Shown in pieces: positions 12,545 to 25,700 of a DNA stretch of 64,000 nt. Positions within the stretch are counted from its first letter, which is position 1. Every line of letters begins with the position of its first letter. Both the position numbers and the translations under genes were made by a program. Source of the DNA: Blastomyces gilchristii SLH14081 (lineage: Eukaryota > Ascomycota > Eurotiomycetes > Onygenales > Ajellomycetaceae); the NCBI RefSeq assembly GCF_000003855.2, contig NW_003101682.1, positions 1,055,178-1,119,177 on the forward strand, written 5' to 3'. The notes beneath the pieces are model-generated. The model searched no databases, was not told the DNA's origin, and was given only the letters and a program-made list of their open reading frames with translations.

Positions 12545-14042
12545 TATCTCTTTCTCTCTAAGACTTTATTCATAAAGCCTTTCACTGAGTAACTTCATAG
12601 AATCAGCTCAGCACTGCAGTAATACTCACTAAAAACTCTTCATATCTATAAAAAAATCTCAGTGAGGAAAAATTTCTTGTTATTATAAAGGAAAAAGAGT
12701 CTATCACTCAGTTTCTTATTCTGTAAGATTCTTTATAGTCTACAGATTCTTCTCTGACTATCACACAGATTTATCTCATATCTTTTATATAGAAGAGTTT
12801 CAGTTGACTCTCAATCATTTTTATAAGATTCTTATATAATTATTACACAGATTTATCTCATAGATAAATCACTCTCTGTAAGATTACTCTTATTAAATAG
12901 AAGTATTTATAAGTTGATCTTTCACTCATTCTTATAAATCATTGTTCTTTAACACTGTAGAATTGTGAGGAATTTTCCATTCTTTCATTAACTTTATAGA
13001 ATTATAGAATCAAGATATCTACAGTCTATAATCACTCTTTATAGTCATATAGAAAGATTCAGATCTGTAATTCATAATCATTCTTTATTTACTAGAGTAA
13101 TCTGACTGATCTATAGAATCATTCACAGTATAAGCAAATCTCTCTAAAGTAGTATAAATATCTCAGATCTGTCTGTTAAATCTTATCTTCTTTTCTCTTT
13201 TTTTATAACAGCTTTCATTCTTATAAACTGTAAGTATTTTTATTCATTCATAAAGTATTTTCACTCAGATAATAGAGAGAGAGTGTTTCTGACAATGTCT
13301 ATATATTGATTCAAGAACTTCTCAAGAATAAAAATTTTTTCAATTTTAATATCTTTATAAATAATGTCTGACTGCTGCTGAGCTTCTTATGAGTGTTTCT
13401 ATAACTTCTCTAGTTGCTTTTTGCCAGCTAATGAAGCAGGAATATCACTGCTCATAATAGTATCTTCATCTTCTTCAGTCTTACTATCACACTCAATCTT
13501 CAGATCAGCAGTTAATTTCATATCTTTCTCAGTTCAGTTTCTGGCTCTAAGCAGTGCAGTCTCACTCTTTGCTATAAGTCTCTCTGTAAGTAATTTCTTA
13601 CAGACTCTAGCTGACAGTTCTTATAAAGCTTCTGATATTGTCAGTATCTTCTGCAGTTCTACAGATCTACAATCACTTCTCTTTTATCTGCACAATCTCT
13701 GATCAGGTATATGTAAATATGTCTAGATTCTTTATCAATGATTCTCACACTACAGCACATTTCTGCAATCTCATTGTTAATGAGAGATGAGTTCTCAGAT
13801 ACTCACAAAATCTGAGTAATTAAGATAATGCAAATGTTATGAATTCATGACAGAAGTTGATCTGAATAGATGAGTCTTCTCTTTATATCTCAATTATTTT
13901 CAGACTGAATACTTCAGCACAACTGAGAAAGTAAACACAGCTTCATGAGAGATATCTGATCACACACACAGATGATCAGTTCTCAAGACTCTGCTATAAC
14001 TATACACACTCTGATATTCAGCTTCTCTGAAGTCTGTGCATT
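12545..14042 (-). pseudogene. Extra coding region between integrase and 3' LTR of element F, unknown protein
   Basis: About 1.5 kb between the element F integrase (beyond element G) and its 3' LTR. On the minus strand, sense to the element, a frame around 13,740-13,380 reads with few stops. It contains ELSARVCKKLLTERLIAKSE, then ALLRARN, DMKLTADLKIECDSKTEEDE and DIPASLAGKKQLEKL. It is charged and helix-prone, perhaps coiled coil, with no catalytic motif I know. The opposite plus-strand frame (13,421-13,702, Ser/Leu-rich) looks like its shadow. It may be an additional retrotransposon gene or a C-terminal polyprotein extension. The rest of the stretch (12,545-13,380 and 13,740-14,042) shows only AT-rich decay. 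Confidence 0.45.
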
Positions 14043-14576
14043 TGTCACGCCCCCGGCCGCGCCAAGGCCCCGCTGCGGTTTCACACGGCCCATTGCTTCC
14101 ATGCGGATGATTTCATCCTGTCTGAACCGGTTTCCAACCACTCTATGACATCATTCAGATATATCATAGAAAGATCTGATTAATGAATATAAGAACCCTG
14201 CTTCTATACAAGGTCAGCAGATTACTCTTTCTTGATAGTAAGATACTGCTGAGATATTACTTCAGCTATTCTCACTTATAGAATGAGAGAAGAATATTCA
14301 CTCATTATCTATATAGAATAGCTAGATGCTGACTTCTTATCAAAGAAGTCAGTGATTCATTTTTTTCTTCTACTGAAATATATACAAGAGTTACTGTGTT
14401 TCTCATACAATCTTCTTAGTATACTAAGTATTATGTCTGTGATATTCTTTTAATAATTCTGTAGTCTACAAGCTCACTATTCAAGTAAGACAGTCAAGCT
14501 CATTTATACAGCTTCTTAAACAACTATCTCTATATAATACTGCTGACTAGTCATTACTTCAGTTCAGTATATTACA
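14043..14576 (+). repeat. 5' LTR of element G
   Basis: Begins TGTCACGCCCCCGGCCGCGC and ends AGTATATTACA. The first ~110 bases are strikingly GC-rich for this region and keep CG, CC and GG pairs. The matching part of the 3' LTR reads TGTCATACTCTCAGCTATGT. Comparing the two directly shows which bases were mutated and in what context. Confidence 0.92.
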
Positions 14577-15660
14577 ATTCAAATCACTTAATCTGATTAT
14601 AAGTTTGAATTAGTTGAGCTTTAACAGACTGATATGACCTTATACACCTGCACTGAAACTGATCTGATCTCACTCTCTGAAGAAAACTCTACATCATTCT
14701 CTAGAGTGTGTACATCTCTACTTCAGCAGAAATCTGAGATTTCTGAATCTGCTGCATATCTTGACATGAGTTCTTCAACTGCTCTATCATCACCGCGGCC
14801 TCTACACATCTACATCTATTATAGAGATAGAGAGATTAAGATCAGAGATTCTCTGAGATATAAGAGAAATATATTATCTGAATTTCACAGCTTTATCTGT
14901 ATTCTTGAACAGAAATTCTACCTTAATCTGAGTCAGTATAATACTCATGAGATATGAGTAATATACACTGTCAACCTTCTTGAAGATATCTCTGTGACTA
15001 CTTGAGCTACTAAGAAGAGAGAGCTTGAGTGTACTAATACTGCAATAACTTGAGAAGAATTCAAGAACTTTCTACTAAATTAAATTAAAGATCACTGTAA
15101 CTGCAGCTTCACAGCAGCACAGTGATTCAACTCATTATATCAATGAGATAATGAGAATTCTTTCAATTTCAATATGAGATTTGAAGAATATTAAGAGAAA
15201 TTAACTGATAATTTGAATCAATTAAAAACACAGCTTTATCTTATAAAGCTGACTCACAAGGTGCAGACAATGATATCACAGTATCAGAGTTTATTAATTA
15301 ATTATACTGAGCTTGTCAATCTGACTTCTCAGATCTATTTGAATAATCAATTCTCTGAGAAAAAGATTAATAAGATCTCTTCTAAGTAATTAATAATGAG
15401 ATTTAAACAGCACTGTGACAGCTTCAGTATGAAGAAAGTAAAGAAGAATTTCAAGTATTCTGAATCTTCACTCACTGTGAAGAAATACTAAAAAAGATTT
15501 GATAAAGATCTCTGTTTTAACTGTGAAGTTAATGATTATTATATCAGTGATTGTAAGAAACTGAAGAAGAGAAGAAACTGAGAAGATATCTTCTCAAAGT
15601 CAACTTCTCTTCTGACAAATATATTCATAGAAGATAAAGAAGAGAAAGAAATAAAGAATT
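14577..15660 (+). pseudogene. Gag-like region of element G with damaged CCHC knuckle
   Basis: An open stretch at 14,634-14,957 (107 codons, MTLYTCTETDLISLSEENST start) sits just after the 5' LTR, where gag should begin. Downstream, near 15,512-15,553, the nucleic-acid-binding knuckle reads CFNCEVNDYYISDC. The spacing is that of C-x2-C-x4-H-x4-C, with Tyr in place of His, as a C-to-T change in CAC or CAT would give. Gag normally packages element RNA in cytoplasmic particles; this copy cannot. Confidence 0.7.
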
Positions 15661-18600
15661 AATAATTCTTATATCTCTGAGTTCATGTTATGATCACAAT
15701 ACATACTCTGAAAGAGAAGATATTAGTGAGATATCTACTTAACTCTGAGATGAATATTAACTTCATATTCTATTTCTTTTCTTTGATAAAGAGCTGAAAG
15801 AAGATAGATCTGTCAGATTATATGAAATTTATTAATGAAATGAAGTATCACTGTTTTAGCATAATTCAAGTGAAGTGTGTGATCACAGACTCAGAAGAAA
15901 TCTTCAAGAAGAGCAGTCTGCTTCTTCACACAGTCAATATCATAGATAAGAATATTATTCTAGATCTCTTATGATTGAGAGAAAACAATTCTCTCATTGA
16001 CTAGATCACTCAGATATGACAGTACTGTCTCACTAATAAAGAGACAGTGATAGAGAAATCTGAAGAGTTTCATCAGAAGAATCTTGAGAAAAAGATAGAG
16101 TTAATATTCACTACAAGATTAACAGCAGTATCTGTTATTAAAGATAGATAAACACAACATCTCTTTACAGATTATAAGAATGTCTTTTTGAAAAGAGAAG
16201 CAGCAAAGTTTTCTGATATCAAGATATGATATAAGATTTATCTTAAAGACAGTGTAACAGCACTGTACAGGCCTCTTTATAACTTGTCTGTAAAGGAATT
16301 GAATGTTCTGCACAAATATCTTGAGAAAGTACAATTAAAGAACTGAATATACTTATCAAAGAGTTCAGCAGAAGTGTCTATACTCTTTATACTTAAGAAG
16401 AATGATAGACTATGTCTATGTATAGACTACAGAGGTCTTAATAAGATGATAATTAAGAATTACTATTCATTACTGTTAATTGATGAGATAATTGATTGAT
16501 TATCTGAAGTAAAGATATTCTCAAAGATTGATATACAGAATGTCTATCATAGAATCAGAGTTAATGAAGACAATATTTGAAAAACAGCTTTTTATACTAA
16601 GTATGACAATTTTGAATATCTTATTTTATCTTTTAATCTTTGTAACACTTCAGCCATCTTTCAGTTCTATATAAATAAGACACTGTGAGGTCTTGTCAAT
16701 GTCTTCTGTATAGTATACCTGAACAACATTCTAATCTTCTTAAAAATGAAGAAAGAATATGATACTTATATTTGAGAAGTATTGAGTTACTTGAGACAGT
16801 ATTAACTTTATATAAACACTGAAAAATGCTCATTCTACATGCAGAAGATTGATTTCTTAGATTATATTATTAAGATAAACAACATTTCAATAAACAGAAG
16901 CTGGGTCTTCATCATTGAGAACTGGCTGATACTGCAGACATACTGTAAGATACAGATGTTTCTAGAATTTACAAATTTCTACAGACAATTCATCTCTACA
17001 TATTCATAGATTACTGCTCTTCTTACAGATCTGTTAAAGAGAAGTGTGAAAGACAGAAAAACAGAACTATTTATTCTCACTCAAGATACTGTGTAGATAT
17101 TTGTAGAATTAAAACAAGCTTTTACAGATATCATAATACTAAATCACTTTAACCCTGACTTACTCAGTCAGTGTGAGACTGATACATCTGAGAATGAAGT
17201 TTATGAAATCTTTTCACAGTTGACATTGAAGATCTTTCAATATTAAAAGAATTAGAGAATAATCATCTCTGAAAATACAGATAATGAAATGTCTGTGAGA
17301 GAAGACTTTTTCACAGAGTTTATAAGACACTGTGAATGAAGATCAGTGATCTTCTTCTTCAAGAAGTTATTACTCACACAGAGAAGATATAATACTCATA
17401 ATTAAGAGATATTAATAATTGTCAAATTCTTTAAGATCTGATAACATTATCTTCAGAGTAGTAAGTACTCAGTGCAAGTTCTCACTGATTATGCAAATCT
17501 GTATTACTTCTTGACAACAAAGAGCTTGACAGAATGTCAAGCCAGGTGAGCAGAGCTGCTTTCAGAGTATGATTTCTATATCTGATATCATTCAGATCAG
17601 CTTAACCCTGTCAATACATTATTTAAATAGCTCAATTATAATATCATTAATATGAAGAAGAATTCTATAAAAGAATCTCTATCATCACTGCAGAAGAAGC
17701 TGACTGCAGAGAATTGAGATTCTCTAAAGCTTGAAAATGACACTGATAAGGCAGCTATGCAATTCAGTATAGAAGATGAAAGAAAACCTGAGTCTCTGTA
17801 GAAGACTGACACTGAAGATCATGAGCTTCTCATATCATATCTTATTATTATTGAATTGACAAAGAATGAAACAGTCTACAATCTTTCAATCTGACTACTT
17901 TTGAAATTCATTAATAAGTTATAGAAGAGGGACATCTCTACTGCAGCTTAAATTCAGAAGTTGAAGAAGAAAGAATTCAATTTAAACTTGAAAGAGACAG
18001 ATTCTGAGCAGGATAATATTACTAAGAAATCAAGTCACTGATAACTAGAAGAATGTGAACTTCTACTGCTGAATAATTCAGTCTTCATTTCTTATAGCAG
18101 AACAGTGTATCAGAAGTTATTGAGAATTCATTATAATAATTTTTATATGAGACACTTTAGATTAGAGAAGACTGAGAAGCTTCTAAAATATAAATATATT
18201 TGAGACAAGCTCTGAGCAGATGTTAAAGAGTATATTAAGACTTATAATATCTGTTAAAGAATAAAGATCTCATAGTATAAGTAATACAGTGAGTTAATAT
18301 CACTGCCTGTTTCAAAGAGCTTATGACAGAATCTATCAATGAATTTCATAGTTAATCTACTGAAGTTGATAAGAGTTAAAGAATATAACTCAATTTTAAT
18401 CATTGTTAACTACTTTATAAAGATAATCAAATATATCTCTACTTACAAAAAGATTAAAGCCTCTGAATTGACTGATCTGTTTTTAGATATCATTATTTAT
18501 GATCACAGTGCTCTGAAATCATTGATAACAGATTGAGAATTTCTCTTCATCAGTAAATACTAGTCAGCTTTTTGCTATTATCTTCTAATAAGACATCTTC

Positions 18601-19430
18601 TCAGTACTGCATTTCATCTGCAGACAGATGACTAGACTGAACATCAGAATCAGACACTAGAACAGCATCTTTAAGTGTTCTATTCATATTATCAGAATAA
18701 TTGACTCAAACACCTTCTGATCACTGAATTTGTATATAACAATACAAAGAATGTAATCTTAAAGATATCTTCTTTCTATACTTATTATGAATATAATTCT
18801 TCATTACTCAGTGACATTGTGAACAATATTTCAAAGAGAGAGATAGACAGTCAGAATGTCAAACAGGTACAGAGAACAGAGTACTTCTCAGTATTAGAAG
18901 TAAAAGTGAGATTGAAACTTTTGAATAAAATTCATGAGAAGACAGTGAAAAGCATTCATCACACTCAGAAGTAGTAGATAAAATACTATAATTGAAAACA
19001 TCTTTCAATGAAGTTCTTGATAGAGAATCAAGTACTACTTTCAGCAAAGAATATCAAGATAATAAAACTATGTAAGAAGCTCAGTAAGTGATGACTAGAA
19101 TCTTTCTCAGTAATAAGAGTGATAAGTAAGCAGACATATAAGTTGAAATTCTCACAGAATTGAAATCAATTCATTCTGTTTTTCATATTTTCTATTTGAA
19201 GCTCTATAAGTAATACTCTGAGATAAAGCTGTCTCAGTCAAATAATATTGAGATTGAGAGTGATACTAAATATCTTATAAAGAAAATATTAAATAAGTGA
19301 ACATATTATGATAAGCTTCAATATCTTATTAAATGAGAAGATTATTCATCATCAGAGAATTTATAAGAACTGCTTAAGTATTTGAAAAATGCTGAGAAAG
19401 AGATTGCAAGCTATGAGATGACTAGTAGAG
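15661..19430 (+). pseudogene. Pol polyprotein remnants of element G (protease, RT, RNase H, integrase, chromodomain)
   Basis: Plus strand in canonical Ty3 order. RT lies at about 16,380-16,800, with CLCIDYRGLNKM, then VFCIVYLNNILIF where YLNN replaces YLDD (both Asp to Asn). RNase H lies at about 17,100-17,600. The integrase zinc region lies at about 18,113-18,260 (IHYNNFYMRHFRLEKTEKL). The integrase core starts at 18,339 with a 65-codon open stretch (MNFIVNLLKLIRVKEYNSIL, then LKSLITD). A chromodomain lies at about 19,290-19,415 (KILNK...YYDKLQYLIK*EDYSSSENL). The stops are TGA and TAG at expected Trp and Gln codons. Confidence 0.88.
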
Positions 19431-21292
19431 ATTATCTCATTATATATTAGAGATATTGAACAAGAAATACTGCTTAAGACTTCTTATTTTTTCTCAAGAG
19501 ATTTTTTTAAAGATAATTTCACAGTGATGAGCCAGTATCTTGTAAGCTCTGTAGCACTCTTCTTCTATTTTCTCTCAAAGAGTTTTTTTAGAAGTTTAAT
19601 GAGACTATACAAGTGTAAAATTCCTGAAGTGATTAGAGAAAAGAAATATTTGAAACTAATAAAAAGCTTAATATTATTGATCTGCAGACTGCTGCTATTC
19701 TAATAGAGTCACAGCCTGCTGAAAAAAGTAAAAAGAAGAAATCTCAGAATCTACTTATCAATAATCACACTCTTATTAAACTTATTCTTTATTATTGAAG
19801 TCTTCAGCATCAGCATCTTTGCCTGCTGAGAAGTTAACACTGTGATGATGTAGAGAAATATGCTACAGAAGAGCATGCATGCTGTAGAAGAGTATAAAAA
19901 ATACTGAAATTATTAACTTATCAACTTATAAAACATCTCAGTCATCTACTTCAACTGAAGTGAGATTCTCTTCAATCAGTAATTGATCTTCACAGCACTT
20001 TCAACAGCAGTATTAGTTAATCTCTTCTTGAGATTAGTCATTCTGAGATGTTTTTCTATCTCAGAGATTCACACTTATATCTTCTTTTACAGATAAGCAA
20101 GAGAAACCTTCTCAGTCTTGATAAAATCTATTAATACTTGAAGCTCTGAGATTCTCACTCTATACTGCTTGAGCATCTGAGCTTCTTGTCAGAGTCAATA
20201 CAATGCCTTCTTATAGAGTAGATAATACTTACAGAGAGATAGAAGTCATTGTTACAGATATAACAGAAATAATAGAAGTAAGAGAAGAAGTGAGTGTATA
20301 AGATCTTCTTCTTCTTCAGCTGCTTAGCACAGTATAAATAAGTGACAGTACTAGTCAAAGACTGCACTGAAGTCTTCTCATAGAAAGAAGACAAAAAAAC
20401 TGCAGAACTCTGTGAACTCAACTCAGCAGTATCTCAAGCAGAGCTCAGACATGCTGTGAAAGAAGAACTACAGATTGAGCTTCATGAAGTCACTGTCTCT
20501 GAAATCAAGCTCTCTCCAGATTCCTCTCTAAATGATCACACAGGGTCATACATCACTGTGTTGACTGAGAGAAGAGGCAGTATCACAACAGTGATGAGAA
20601 GAGCAGAGAAAGAACTGAACACAGACAAATCAATCAGCAGAAGAGATGACATCTCACTGCAAGGTATGATGACTATCACCACAGCTACAAGAGAAGTAGA
20701 AGAAGGAGAAGAAGACAATGTGACAATGAGAGCAGTGCTTCTGCAGTTCATTAACATCATCATCTTCATCTTCAACTGAGCTTTCTTGACAGTCACAGAG
20801 ATCACAGCTACATCATGAAGATATTTACTCACTAGAAAATATCAGAATAAGCTCTTTATTATTCTTCAAGAATGATACTCTCATGCACTCACTATTATAA
20901 TTGAGAGAGAGAAAAGAAAAATGTATCACAGAAGAGAGAAATCTTTTCAAAAAATCCTATCACTACTGGTAACTTTGTCTCTAAAATACATCACTTTTAC
21001 AGAGAATTTCATATATAGAATGAAATATAATGAGAGATCTGTAAGTCACTTATTAACTATGTTTTTCATATCTCAAATTGATATATAAGGAACTCACTTA
21101 TCACATGTTTAATTTAAATAAAGATGAGAAAAGAAAGATTTATACAGTCAGCAGAAAAACTCATCTATTTCTTTGTATCATATACAGTATACACACTGTC
21201 AATCAGTTGACAACTGTTGCTATACAATAAAGATAACTCTCAATTCAGTAATCTTAAGAGCATTGAGACTATACTCTTAAAGAAGAGAGTAT
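19431..21292. other. 1.86-kb extra region of element G between chromodomain and 3' LTR, possible extra gene(s)
   Basis: Longer than a normal 3' untranslated region. The plus strand has a charged open frame at about 20,456-20,779 (ELQIELHEVTVSEIKLSPDS and onward), with a minus-strand overlap at 20,536-20,832. Minus-strand reading around 20,200-19,950 gives a helix-like tract (RISELQVLIDFIKTEKVSLA, then EIEKHLRMTNLKKRL). I cannot decide the true strand. An antisense or accessory gene is possible; an unrelated insertion is another option. No known domain was recognised. Confidence 0.4.
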
Positions 21293-21824
21293 TGTCATAC
21301 TCTCAGCTATGTCAAGATCTTGCTGCAGTTTCACATGACTTATTACTTTCATACAGATAATTTAATCTCATCTAAACCAGTTTTCAATCACTCTGACATC
21401 ATTTGAATAAATCATAGAAAGATCTGATTGATAAATATAAGAATCTCACTTCTATATAAGATCAGCAGATTACTCTTTCTTAATAGTGAGATGCTGCTGA
21501 GGTATCACTTCAGCTATTCTTACTCATAGAATAAAAGAAGAGTATTCACTCATTATCTATATAGAATAGCTAGATGCTGGCTCCTCATCAAAGAAGTCAG
21601 TGATTCATTTTTTTCTTCTACTAAAATATATACAAGAGTTACTATATTTCTCATACAATCTTCTTAGTATACTAAGTACCATATCTATGATATTCTCATA
21701 ATAACTCTATAGCCTATGAGCTCACTATTCAAGCAAGATAGTCAAGCTTACTTATACGGCTTCTCAAACAACTATCTCTATGTGATATCACTGACTAGTC
21801 ATCACTTCGGTTCAGCACGTCACA
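21293..21824 (+). repeat. 3' LTR of element G
   Basis: Starts TGTCATACTCTCAGC and ends CAGCACGTCACA. It is 532 bp and co-linear with the LTR at 14,043. Its outer (right) end keeps CG-containing bases (TACGGC, TTCGGTTCAGCACG) that the inner end of the other LTR has lost. Confidence 0.92.
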
Positions 21825-22240
21825 GTATTTCTGATGACTTTTACATCAAATGTAATAATTATCTGTATCACAGATATAATACTCTCTGCTTCTTTGAAGA
21901 GAGAAATTGATAGTTATAAGAAAATTAAGTGTCACAGATGTTAAGAATATGAGTGTGAATTTTCTTTATTTTTTCTTTATTAATCTCTAAATTGTGTTCA
22001 TAATTCTATTTCTGTTTTCTTGTTTTTTAACTTTAATAAGAACATGATTTCTTCTTTTCTTTGTATATATCACAGACTGTTCATCTCAGTAGAAACTCAT
22101 TATCTTATAGACTAGAATTCACAAATAACAGTGTTAATATCTTTATTATAATCAGATTCTTAGCAAAGATCACATCATTCTGACTTATCAGAATTCATAG
22201 TATACAAGTCATATCTTATCTTCTGTAGATATCTTATCTG
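21825..22240 (-). other. AT-rich stretch of element F downstream of its chromodomain
   Basis: Joins 14,042 once element G is removed, so it lies between integrase and the extra coding region of F. The minus-strand reading is frequently stopped. No motif was recognised. Confidence 0.5.
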
Positions 22241-25200
22241 CTCAGATAATTTCTAAGTGAACTTATTCACCTTATCAGAATACTCTTACTACTGAATCTT
22301 GAATCAGAGCTCATAATCTCACTTCTCTGAGTTAATAATCTCTTTAATCTGATATTCTCTTTCACTCTCTAGTACTTTGTGAACAGAGTGATAAGTCACA
22401 GAGTTTTTTTCTGAGAATTCCTTATATTCACAGAGTAAAGAGATATAAAAAACATTGTATATCTGTAACTCAGATAACAGTTTCAATCTATAGAACTGTG
22501 AACTAACTTTCTTCATAATCTTACAAGACTCTGTCTGTAAGAGATTCAGCTTCTTACTAGATCTCTATATAATGATGTTTTCTAGACTTAGTCAGACTTT
22601 ATTATCTTTCTTAAAACTCTTTACAATATGCTTGAAGTTATAGTATCTCTTCTGATACTCTTGAGTCTTTCTCAAGAATTCACAGGCTTTTTTCTGAATA
22701 TTCTGAATTCTCTCAGCCTGTTCACAGGCATTATCACACTCTATAGTATACTCTCACAGGTTTATCAAGATTATCTGTGAATAAGTCTCAGTGAGCATCT
22801 TAAAGAGAGTTTTATCTATGCTGACATATTTTAAGTTATTGTATATAAACTTCATAAGTGATAATCAATGCACTCAGTCATTCTGATTATAATTGACAAA
22901 GCACTGCAGATACTGTTTTAATATACTTATCAGATATTCTGTCTGATCATCTGTCTGTTGATGAAAAGTCATGCTTAAATCTCATGAGATCTTCAGTATA
23001 GTCATCAGATCAGATCAGAACTTCTCTGTAAAGATTGATTCTCTATCTGAGACAATGTTTATAGACAACTCATGCAATCAGATCACATCACAGATGAAGA
23101 TATAAGTTAAATTCTTTAACTTCAAGTTCTTACAGATAAGTATAAAGTGTGTTATCTTGATAAAGTAATTTACTATCATCAGCACACTGTCAAAGCAGGT
23201 ATTATATATGTTCTTACTTTCAGAAAGACTTATAAGAATATTCATTTCTAGCTGTTTTCAAGATTTCTATAAGATGAGTAGAGAAGTAAGTTTTTCATAT
23301 AATCTGAATCACACTATTCATGAATTCTGATAAATAGTATAAGAATTCACTATCTTCTTGACAAGTTCTCACATCTTCAGTCAGAAGTATTTTCTTATAA
23401 GCAACTTATGAGTTTCAGTATCTATAAAATAATCTGCTAGAGAAGAGTCATGATATCTTTTAATAAGTTCTATATATAGAAACTCATTTATAGATATATA
23501 AATTCAGTTCTCTCTTTATAAGAGACTATTTAAGTCTCTTCAATTCTTCATTTCTGCAGGATTGATCTCTGCTGTGAGCAGTTTTTAAATATACTGAGTA
23601 TATTCATTCTTCAGTTGCAGTTCAAACAATCTGAATAGAAGATTTTATAAAGACTTATACTCTGTTTCTTCTTACATCAGATCTTCTGCAGTACTTCTCA
23701 AAGCTTACAAACTCTTCAGATTATAGATACTCTCTTCAAGAATTCTCACAGAGATCTTCAGAGTGTTAACTCTCAGTATTATAGAGAGTAGTTGTACAGA
23801 CTTCTTCTCTCTCTCTTTCTTCTTCTCTTACAGAGAATTGAGAGGCTCTTCAGTCAATCTCTTTATAACACTCAGTCTGAGCATCTTATAAAGCTTTTCT
23901 ACCTTCTCTAGTCTCTCTGTATCTGTTATTCTGATCTTCTTAATATAGCTGATTTGTGAGAGAGTCTGTCTGCTGAGTTCTTAGTTCTCTTAATATGTTC
24001 TATCTTGAATCAGAACTCACTCAGTGTCTGAGCTCATTAAATCTATCACTGTGAGAGTTTCTTGATTGAAGTAAACTATTATAAGCTATTATAATTAGTT
24101 TTAACAGTAATCACTGTTATAAGACTCTTAAAGTAGTGATATCAGTGACAGAAGAATTTCACTATTATAAGAAGCTTTTAATTATAAATGCTATAGTTGA
24201 TCTCTGCAGATTACATCTTTTATAAGAAAAAGACTACTGAAACTCAGTTCTCATTTAACTGTAGTTATAAGACTATTTCTGAAATTATAAAGAAGAAGAT
24301 ATCTGTCTTCAATCTGATTAAGAGTAAGAGATTAAAGTGAAACAGTATCACTGTATCTATGAATATCTGTTTTAATCTTACAAAGACTCTGTAAGCTTCT
24401 AAGATAAGAAAGTTCTCACAGCTCTTTCTTCTTAATAATCTTTTCATTCTTTATTCACAGAATGACTTCTTCTTATTTTCACTCTTCAGCATGTCTGTAA
24501 GAGTCAAGAAGATTCTCATGAATATAAAGATAAATTATCTATAGAAATTCACAAAGCTCAGAAAGATCTGAATCTCATGAATACTAGTTAACTTCAGTTA
24601 TAATAGAATAGTCTTAACTTACAAAGATTTCATCTGAATATCATTTACAGAAATTACATATTCTAGGAAATTAATTCAATAGATACTGAAGTTGCACTTT
24701 ACAAGCTTAATATACAGTTCTATCTCATCTAAGACCTTCAGTATACTTCATATATACTCAGTGTGTTCTTTCTTCTTTATAAAGTACATCATCACATTAT
24801 TCAGATATATTATTATAAAGACATTCATATATATATAAAGTGTTTTATTAATAAAAGACTGAAATACTGCAGAGATATTAGTTAAATTAAATAACATTAC
24901 TAGATATTTAAACAATCTCAGTGCAGTTCTAAAGACAGTCTTTTATTTATTCTCAGACTGTATTCACAGCTATGTATATATATTAATCACATTCAGTTGT
25001 ATGAATATAACAGCTCTTATAAGACAGTTAATTACATTCTCAATCAGAGATAGAGAATAGTAACTCTTTATTATCTTGAAGTTCAGATTACAGTAGTCTA
25101 TACATAATCTGAGATCTTCATTCTTCTTTTTTACAAATATCACAGAGACTTCTACAGAGATCTGTGAAGATCAGATAAAGTCATTCTTCAGATTCTTCTT

Positions 25201-25700
25201 TACATAGATCTGTAAGACCTCTATCTCATAATAAGAGAGCTTATAGATTGATTCTTAGAAGAGTTTCTATTCTTCTATTAAATTTATTATCAGATTCTTC
25301 TTATAGTGAGAAGAAAGCTCAGCTATCTTTACTGAACTGAATATCTCTGTAAGATCTCAGTATTTCTCTGATATCTGAAGCTCAGTTTTTATAACTGTGA
25401 AGTTCTCAGACATTTGTAAAGTTATTATATAGATGAGCTTGTCTTCTCTAATTAACTCTACAGTATCAACTGATTCTATCTCTATGAGTTAGTCTATCAA
25501 CACTGATCAGAAGTATAAACCTGACTTATAGATAGCTATGTACAGATTATGTCTTTGAAGTTATATAAGTCTCAAGTATATATCATCTATAATATCTGTG
25601 ATAATCACAGTTTCTATAAATCTTCTTCAGATTCTGAAGAGATCTTGCAATTCAAAGATAATTCTTATAAGTCTCTTAGCTCTTAGATCTGAGTTCTCAT
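22241..25700 (-). pseudogene. Pol polyprotein remnants of element F (RT, RNase H, integrase, chromodomain)
   Basis: Minus strand. RT near 24,812-24,784 reads IIIYLNNVMMYFIKK, with YLNN where YLDD is expected, followed by LYIKLVKCNF. The integrase core near 23,100-22,850 reads INIVSDRESIFTEKF, then FHQQTDDQTEYL. The C-terminus at 22,319-22,516 reads KKVSSQFYRLKLLSELQIYN, then VFYISLLCEYKEF. It is followed by a chromodomain-like tract, VLESEREYQIKEIINSEK. The sequence differs from G and from D, so three Ty3 lineages are nested here. No catalytic core is intact. Confidence 0.85.

Larger units (their letters stand above)
14043..21824 (+). mobile_element. Ty3/gypsy retrotransposon G (7.8 kb), nested in element F
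   Basis: LTRs at 14,043-14,576 and 21,293-21,824 (534 and 532 bp) align end to end. Flanking 5-mers are GCATT (14,038-14,042) and GTATT (21,825-21,829), differing by one C-to-T. Gag, zinc knuckle, protease, RT, RNase H, integrase and chromodomain remnants follow in order on the plus strand, then 1.8 kb of extra sequence before the 3' LTR. No frame is intact. Confidence 0.93.

Noticed and set aside
13421..13702. 93-codon Ser/Leu-rich plus-strand frame
   Set aside because: The opposite strand is sense for element F and gives a more protein-like charged sequence.
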